Below, one piece after another: positions 57,602 through 64,000 of a DNA stretch of 64,000 nt. Location: contig QYAI01000109.1 in NCBI GenBank assembly GCA_003988855.1, positions 1 to 64,000 on the forward strand. The letters are read 5' to 3'. Every line of letters begins with the position of its first letter. Within the stretch, counting starts at the first letter, position 1. The position numbers and the translations under genes were made by a program. The notes beneath the pieces are model-generated. The model was not told where the DNA came from. It saw nothing but the letters and a program-made list of their open reading frames with translations, and made no database searches. This DNA is from Arachnopeziza araneosa. Its lineage: Eukaryota; Ascomycota; Leotiomycetes; Helotiales; Arachnopezizaceae.

Positions 57602-58340
57602 ATGACAATCATGGCTCAAATGCATTTATACAAGATGGTTGTGTTGGGAGACGAAAATGTTGGAAAGGCAGCGCTCACTACAGAGGTCAGGTTTACGACT
57701 CTCTGAACAAATATTTACTTACTGACTTCAATCGTAGTTAATGTTCCAACCTTTCAGCGACAGTCCTGAGTCTCCGATTGAGAGTTCATACGGAAAACAA
57801 ATAGCAGTTGATGGTCAAAACTCCATGCTCGAGTTTTTGAATGTCGGTGACTATGGAGAATACACGGCACTACGAGACCTACAGATGAGAGAAGGTGAAG
57901 GATTTCTTCTGGTGTACTGCGTCACGAAGCGCGAGTCATTCACCAATATTTCACGCTTTCACGACCAAATCCGACAAATCACAGAGAGCCTAAGACCTGC
58001 TTTACCTCACGAAGACCCTCTATACCGGGAAAAGAATATTCTCCCGCCCATAATTATTGTTGGAAATAACGCGGATCGAGAAATGGAGCGCGAAGTATCA
58101 ACACAGGAAGGACATGCGCTGGCACGGAAACTAGGCTGTGAGTTTATCGAGGTGTTGACAAGGAGCTCGATCAATAATGAGAAAGTCTTTGTTGGCATTG
58201 CGAGACAGCTCCGCAGACGACGGATCATTACGGCAATGCAAAATCGGATGGCCAAAGATGCCGCACGACTTTCAGCTAAGATATTAAGGGTAGTTAGGAG
58301 TGCTTCGCCGAGTCGATCCAAGTCAGCTACGGCGTGCTGA
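57602..58340 (+). CDS. Ras-like small GTPase with degenerate active site
   Basis: Two exons (57602-57685 and 57738-58340), with a GTCAGG..CGTAG intron, give 228 residues; the nearby ATG at 57611 is an alternative start. The fold is clearly Ras-like: YKMVVLGDENVGK, a switch I relative (ESPIESSYGKQIAVDGQN), EYTALRDLQMREGEGFLLVY and REVSTQEGHALARKLGCEFI. Key residues are altered. The P-loop ends GKA (Ala23) instead of GKS/T, losing the magnesium ligand. The DTAGQ of switch II is replaced by NVGDY, losing the catalytic Gln. NKxD reads NNAD. The tail is basic (SPSRSKSATAC) with a terminal Cys but no CAAX box. So it is probably a pseudo-GTPase that no longer cycles, though the frame is intact. An active-site-dead decoy or decaying Ras paralogue are both possible. 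Confidence 0.8.
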
Positions 58341-58912
58341 GAAATCGGGAAAGAAATGATGAAGAGGGTGATATCATTGTCTTTCTCTTTGTGTATATAT
58401 GTATATAAATAAACCCTAAAAGTTTCTCCTAGCTTTTCGGATTTCTCAAGTACCATCTGAGAACCTTTCCCACCAGCCTCAAAGTCTTTCCGGCCTTTAT
58501 GAATTCCAACAATATATTTTCTATTAATCTATTCTATATATTTTTATCTCTTCTGCTTTCATGTGTTTAGGCTTTACTTCAAATGCGTTTTTCTGTGTTC
58601 TGAACTGGGTGGGAGTCCCAGAAATCATGAAGACATGAAGAAGAAGAGAACGAGGCTGGAATACCATTTGAAAATGTCGCAATTTCACTAGAAGTCGCAG
58701 GTGGAAAAGAATAACATAGTTTGATCAAGTTTCAAATAATAAACAGCTAGAGGATGCCGTGCAAGGCGAATCCGACAATAGAATGCACCCAGCACATCGC
58801 CACGAGACCAAACACCAACCGCCTATGCTTTTCGCTCGAAAATATCCATAATTAGAACCCAAATCCATAGTACACCGACCAAACACCGCGCTTATTCAAT
58901 CTCTCACATGCT
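58341..58912. other. intergenic, convergent 3' flanks
   Basis: No gene recognised; this holds the 3' ends of the Ras-like gene and the small gene on the opposite strand. Confidence 0.35.
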
Positions 58913-59113
58913 CTATGCCTTCACAGCCTTGGAATCATTCTCCTTATCACCCCTGATGACTTTCAACGCCTTTTGCTTGAACCACTCTCGGCCACGAGCG
59001 TTGGGGAATCTACCGTTGGCGTCTGGGATCATGAGAGTGGTGGAGTCCTGCATGGGTCTGGTGCTATCGGACGAGGTCTTGGAAGTGGAGGAGGTTGATG
59101 CAGATGATGACAT
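58913..59113 (-). CDS. small hypothetical protein (66 residues)
   Basis: The frame is longer, but the ATG at 59113 gives a sensible protein: a Ser/Thr-rich start (MSSSASTSSTSKTSSDSTRP), then MQDSTTLMIPDANGRFPNAR, GREWFKQKALKVIRGDKEND and a Lys-rich end. The combination of a disordered start with one compact basic helix (REWFKQKALKVI) recalls small conserved fungal proteins of unknown role. The residues before the ATG at 59113 look like leader translated by chance. No domain recognised. Confidence 0.5.
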   Translation of the reverse strand: MSSSASTSSTSKTSSDSTRPMQDSTTLMIPDANGRFPNARGREWFKQKALKVIRGDKENDSKAVKA

Positions 59114-59821
59114 TGTTGGATTGAGTTTGAAGGTTGACTGGAATGAAGTTTGGATAATGGTTTTGTGCTTTGAGAGTCTTGAGAGTGTTTGAATGGTTTG
59201 CAGATGTGATTGTGTTTGTGTGTACAGAGCTCCCTTCATACCTACATGCTGGCTTCTTATATACAAACCGCCTTACTGAGCATCTGAGATCACCCTGATT
59301 ACCGAGACAGCAGCAGGTCATTTTTTCCGATCAGTCATGCTGAAAAACTTTCGTGAGCGGAGATGACTGTCGAGCGCTGGCTTGCGGTTACGTACCAGCA
59401 ATTCAGGGTACTGGAGAACCGGTTGCACATGGTGGTGCGGATGTCGCACTCTGGCGGCAAAGTCCCCATGGCGTTGATTTCGCAATTTTGCACGTCACGC
59501 TGTCATGACATCTGTGGCTGAGGTTGTCCCCTTGCTAAGCGAAGTTTCTCGGGCTGTCCGAGCTGTTCGTCTATGCTCGCTTAGAGATGGTCAGCTGCTT
59601 CGCTTGTACGGGACCGGCCGTTCAAGCTCGAAGGAGTCAGGGACGGGGTAGGAGTATGGTCGTTGATTGGGGTTCTTTTCTGCTGATGAATAGAAAGCAA
59701 GAGAGAGAGAGATTTTTTAATCAGGCTTATCCCTCAACAATTATAACGAATGAACGCCTGCAATTTAGATAATTAGTCGAGTTTTTGACCTAAACAACAG
59801 GGATTCCTGTAATTTTACGCA
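59114..59821. other. intergenic, nothing recognised
   Basis: No gene, tRNA or repeat is recognised. The left part is the promoter and leader of the 66-residue gene. Confidence 0.35.
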
Positions 59822-61837
59822 TTATGCTCCTTCAATTCCATACTCATTCGTCCATTCTACTGCTTTCTTCACATCATCCTTGCTGACCGACGATTTGAAG
59901 TTTTTCAAGACCGCATAGAAATCGGCTGCTTCAACCGGAGGCTCCACCAGTTGACCTTTAGATACATCACGCCAAGTCATCGCTTTAGCACCAGGGTATG
60001 TCGGAGCGCATGGCATCCATTTTCGGATAATGGTTGACTTGTCACTGCTGCTAGTTGCAGTGACCTATTCTCGTTAGCGAGAGATGATGGACGAATTCTT
60101 GAACACTCAAAACTTACCTTACGATAGTGTGTAGCCGAGTGAATCTTGCGAACCGGAATCATCAGGGCATCCTGAACCACATTGCTAATATCGCTACCCG
60201 AGAAGCCCTCGCTCATAGTCGCCAGCTCCTTGAGTTCCTCACTGCTGATGCTCGATGTCATATCTCCAGCGTGAATTTGAAACGCCTTTACTCTCGCCTC
60301 TTGATCTGGAAGGCCAATATGAATACGGCGCTGAAACCGTCGTAAGATAGCTGTGTCCAACTGCCAAGGAAGATTTGTGGCACCAATAACTGTGATACCG
60401 CTGGTGTTGTTACCAACCCCATCCATTTGAACAAGGAATTCGGTCTTGACTCGATCAGATGCTTCATTCTTATTGTCGCCTCCACGCTTTCCACATAGAG
60501 CTTCGATTTCATCAATAAAAATGATGGCTGGTTTGTGTTTCCGGGCTTTCTCAAAGAGAAGCTTCACCAGCCTTGAAACTATTTAGCTTTTGTTCTCGAC
60601 TGCCATCATGCTAATAAAATAATATGTGCACCTACTTTTCACTTTCTCCTACCCATTTACTGAAGATATCACTGCTACTAATACTGAACATTGTGCAATC
60701 TACCTCGTTCGCTACGGCTTTTGCCAGGTAACTTTTCCCTGTCCCTGGTGGGCCATAGAAGAGTATACCTTGTCGTGGTTTCCTTTTGCCCGTAAACAGC
60801 TCAGGAAATCTCATGGGGAAGATGATCGCTTCTTGTAACTCATCTTTGGCAGCCTGCAGCCCTGCGACATCGCCCCAGCTCACATTTGGCTTCTCAGTCA
60901 CGATCGAACCATCTAGTCTCTCATCAAGTGCTGTAGTCTCGACGTCTTTACTCTTTGGTTCATTTTTCGGGATCTCAGGCTTACCTTCGGATGGATTTGG
61001 TGGTTTTTGAGGGGGTTCGAAAGCTTTGTTCTCTGGGCTTGGCGGATTAAGTTTGCCTTCAGAGTGAGGTCTGGGTTCAGTAGGAGGGTTTTCCCGTGCT
61101 TTTCGGCGATACTTGTCACGGTCTACAGCTTCTTCAGCTTCTTCTGACTGCTCCCAATGTGATTCCTCTGTCTTGTTTCTCGGACTACGAGAAGTTGGAT
61201 TTCTGTCGCTATTCACTCTTGGAGGAGACTCTGCGGATTGTTTCTGCCAAGCCGCACGGGCGAACCCTATTCCCTGAGATTGACTGGATGAGCTGTAAAA
61301 TAATGAGCGATAATAATTCAATGCTGGAATGTTATCAGACCTATCGTGTTTTCGAAACTTTGCGCATCTTATCCCATCTGAAAAGCAACTTGAGCAGATA
61401 TTCAAATTCCCAATACAATTCGTGCAGTGATGGTAACCATCGAGATGCAGGTTTTTGCGGCAATTAATGCACGATACCCGCGGTGCGCACGAAGGGCACA
61501 GAAAATAGGTTCGGTCAAGGCAGTGACAGGTTTCCCATCTCAAGGTTCTTTTCTGGCAATTTGTGCAGACCATATAAGTGGTCGTATTGTCGGCCGTCCC
61601 AAGATGGTGATGGGGGTGAAGCCCACAGGCACCGCCTGATCGGATTGCCCCTCCGGGCATCGTGTATGGAGCTGATGCGATAAGCGATCTTAGTTTAAGT
61701 AGGCCTATGCTGTCTAAATAAGCTTCAGCTTTTCGTAAGAAGAGTATCTCTTGCTCTCTAGTGACGTGATCAGCGACGAGGGTAGCCTGCGGGGACAGAT
61801 AAGGCGGATAACACAGCCACTTTCCTATTGATACCAT
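59822..61837 (-). CDS. Vps4-like AAA ATPase with N-terminal zinc-binding Cys-rich domain
   Basis: Three exons (60636-61837, 60118-60571, 59822-60064) join to 632 residues. The AAA module is complete: DVAGLQAAKDELQEAIIFPM, Walker A GPPGTGKS (362-369), the pore loop region SDIFSKWVGESEK, Walker B IIFIDE (417-422), GATNLPWQLD and the arginine finger in ILRRFQRRIHIGLP. The end, TWRDVSKGQLVEPPVEAADF and SKDDVKKAVEWTNEYG, is the Vps4 C-terminal helix, so it belongs to the Vps4/katanin clade, which pulls ESCRT-III or other polymers apart. Unlike Vps4 there is no MIT domain: residues 91-158 are a treble-type Cys-rich module (CTNCQK, CHCLDRTYFLCPSC, CINCRK, HHCTNCIGNLNICSSC) and a long charged Pro-rich linker (200-310) follows. 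The substrate adaptor is therefore different. Intact. Confidence 0.85.
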
Positions 61838-62065
61838 CCTTAATCCGGATTAGCGTGGAGCAAGTCGAAAAGTGGCTGTCTAAAGGCAGTGAGGCTGTGT
61901 AAACACGTGGTCTAGCGAATCCAAAACGAATAGGCAGAAGGGCTTTCGACAAATGATAAATCATCATAGACAAACTGAGGCAAATTTCATGTCAGAGACC
62001 AACCCAAAACTCGGCTTTTCGCTACAAAACCGCAGACCTGCCAAGACAAAAACTCAGGATACATT
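61838..62065. other. short intergenic region left of element copy 3
   Basis: Holds the promoter and leader of the AAA ATPase. An ACACGTGG E-box lies near 61903. Confidence 0.3.
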
Positions 62066-62246
62066 CGAGGCGGTCAAAATTCGTCTTTGCCAAAGCTGCA
62101 GAAAATCGTAAAGTCGAAGCTTAAATGCTACAATCTTTACTCTACTAATGTCGATAAAAAATCTAGACAATAGAAGATAAGTATTTAAGAGCTCTGCATT
62201 TTAAATTTCGAGTGCTGGTCTGAGACGAATATGCTATTCCCACATG
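62066..62246 (+). mobile_element. MITE-like inverted-repeat element, copy 3 (right end missing)
   Basis: Starts with an intact left repeat (CGAGGCGGTCAAAATTCGTC, then TTTGCC) and continues with AAATCGTAAAGTCGAAGCTT and TCTACTAATGTCGATAAAAA, the same order as copy 2 and as reversed copy 1. The interior TTTTAAATTTCGAGTGCTGG matches copy 2. Similarity ends near 62246; the right repeat is absent and HET-gene sequence begins at once. So the element and the gene are both truncated at this junction, by deletion or imprecise excision. No target duplication can be scored. Confidence 0.7.
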
Positions 62247-63961
62247 TCCGTCTGTCATTTGTATAATCTTCTGTGATGACATCCAAGGCCCATCTAATTC
62301 TAGAAAGGGAGCCATCGAAGCGTTGCTATCCGAATGGTTAAGAACAAAGTTGCGCGCTTCTGATAAAGATGGATAGAAGAAATAGTTAGAACCATGTACA
62401 GTCTCCGGAACTGACCTCGGAAGCACACGTGGATATAGTCGTCGAGCATACGATTATTTTCTCAGTATTTCGAACTTCGACGGACCCCAATTTTGGCAAG
62501 AAGCGCCGACATCTTTCCATGGGGTACCAACCTCCGCGATGAAATTTGAGTGACTCTTCCAGCTTGGACCCCGATTACTTTCATAGTATTTGCTCCGAAG
62601 AAGGACTGATGTGCAGCGGAATCGGCAGCTGAGTAAAAGCTAAGGCTGGTATAGTCCGTATGAGTATTCCCTAGTGACCAATTTAGCAGCCACGACGGCC
62701 AATTCTGATTCAACTCTTCTGGATTACAAGAGTCTAAAAGGTCTAGTTTTCGTGCTAGAGATGTGTATCTTACGAAAGCATCTTTGTACCCTTCTAAGAT
62801 CGAAATGTTGTAATTTGGTTTCATACTGTTGGCTATCATTGAAGGTGCTATGCCAAGAATACCATAAACTTTGTCCAGTGGATCAATGCATTTCCGCTGA
62901 GAGGTCAGGTTTAGTAACGTGGGAAACGAAGTTGCGGTCAAGGTATAACATATTCTGGTGATTTGATCGACTCGTTTGACCAAGTGTCTCGGCAAAGAGC
63001 CGTATTCGCTACTCAAAAAGATTATACTGCGACGGAAGAGATACCAAGTTATTTGACCTGTTCCAACTTGTACGACTGTATTTAGATTAGCTAGCTGGAT
63101 CTCTTGAATAACCCAGACGCGGTCGAACCAGGGGCTCATGAGCATTTCACAAATGCTATTCCAGGTATCTTCATTATATGGCAAAGACTTTTTCTAGTGA
63201 TACCAGTTAGGCTCGATGGCATTGGGTGTACATATCAAGGCTCTCGTATCCGTGATTTCAATTTGATCTCCCATGTATGCCAGTGTAGAAATGGTTAGTG
63301 CACTACTTCTTGAAGCAGGGCCTAGCCACACAATAACCCGGTGAGCATAGCGGAATAGATCTTTCATCCTCAAAACTTGCTCGTTCCGCTCTGTCAAGTC
63401 CTGTTAATTGATACAAATAGCATCCACCCAAAGAGCTCGTACGGTTTCACTATGTCGCAAGTCCTTGAGTGCACAGGAAAGGTTTTCTGTAATAACTAGT
63501 TGCATCTCCTGATCCTTCATATTCGTGTTGTTGTCGATAGTTTGATTCTGATTTACAACTCGTATTATTTGAAGATTTTTGGCTGAGCCCCATATGTATG
63601 AAAGTGCTTCAAACTTTGGCTCAATTGCGGCTTTTGGTCGATTCTCTGATGACAACCCATCGATTTGGCAGGGCGGCGTCCACGTTGTTTTCCAGTCCAC
63701 TCTCTCCTCGTCTCAGCTGCGGAAGATAAGGCGCCCGTCAATCGTCCTTCGCACACCCCAACCTTCTGGAAGTGATCTTCCCATCCTTTCCATGTCTGGC
63801 CTAGCCAAAGGCTCCTCCTCTACTTCAATGATGAAAGGAACATGCGAGATAGTAATGCGGATAGGATCGTCTGGCTCCTGACTTGGAAGTAAATTAATTA
63901 AGTGAATCTCGCATTTGTCTTTCTCAAGCTTAGTATACGTGTATTCCGTATTGACAGACAT
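62240..63961 (-). pseudogene. WW-HET (heterokaryon incompatibility) domain protein, disabled
   Basis: From the ATG at 63961 a single frame runs to 62462 with only three interruptions. Residues about 66-83 (LPEGWGVRRTIDGRLIFRS) then DWKTTWTPP form a WW domain; the HET domain follows with FEALSYIWGSA, ENLSCALKDLRH, RALWVDAICIN, ERNEQVLRMKDLFRYAHRVI and SPWFDRVWVIQEIQ. The stops are TGA at 63713-63715, TAA at 63404-63406 (after AICIN, where the family has Gln-Gln) and TAG at 63194-63196. CAA to TAA and probably CGA to TGA and CAG to TAG are C-to-T changes. After 62462 a frame change leads to the C-terminal piece (PETVHGSNYFFYPSLSEARN, TDGHVGIAY), which is cut off at element copy 3. HET proteins trigger death on fusion with a different strain; this one is dead. 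Confidence 0.8.
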
Positions 63962-64000
63962 GATTTAATGGCTTCGAAATTGTCGAGGTTGATGGAGTTG

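Overview
The window is nuclear DNA of a filamentous ascomycete (Pezizomycotina). The support is short introns (about 43-75 nt, GTAAGT-like donors, CTAAC/CTGAC branch sites), a Zn2Cys6 regulator, a HET-domain relic, a very large NACHT-ankyrin protein, small Cys-rich secreted proteins and C-to-T nonsense changes of the kind left by repeat-induced point mutation (RIP). A leotiomycete is my guess from the general look of the families; no marker gene confirms it.

Layout. 1-1.5 kb: A+T-rich, stop-dense wreckage. 1.5-5.6 kb: a damaged NmrA/isoflavone-reductase-like gene and a broken NB-ARC relic. 6.2-11.3 kb: housekeeping-like genes (MYND zinc finger, FAD monooxygenase, calmodulin-like protein). 11.7-14.6 kb: a small membrane ORF and two eroded genes that meet on opposite strands. 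16.0-16.8 kb: a bHLH-zipper regulator. 16.8-21.2 kb: long stretch with no recognisable gene. 21.2-22.7 kb: PIN/AEC-type transporter. 23.9-27.2 kb: a TUP1-like WD40 fragment joined back to back with a damaged SNF2 helicase. 27.4-30.9 kb: an intact six-exon Zn2Cys6 regulator divergent from a short-chain dehydrogenase. 31.3-36.5 kb: small hypothetical protein, disabled amine oxidase, large membrane protein. 38-47.7 kb: candidate secreted proteins, an ankyrin pseudogene, a multi-pass membrane protein and a DUF2278-LTD gene. 48.9-55.2 kb: an intact 2,107-codon NACHT-ankyrin (NLR-type) gene. 55.5-64 kb: secreted-protein pseudogene, degenerate Ras-like GTPase, small conserved-looking ORF, a Vps4-like AAA ATPase whose N-terminus is a Cys-rich domain instead of MIT, and a WW-HET pseudogene.

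How it fits together. Housekeeping-type genes are mostly intact, while self/non-self or conflict-type genes (NB-ARC, HET, ankyrin-STAND, TM partner, SNF2, secreted proteins) are largely dead, several by C-to-T stops. The large NLR is the intact survivor. Three copies of a small inverted-repeat element (MITE-like, AAG/CTT target duplication in two of them) lie in the accessory part, and one abuts the truncated HET gene. All exon borders come from reading splice signals by eye, without transcript data.
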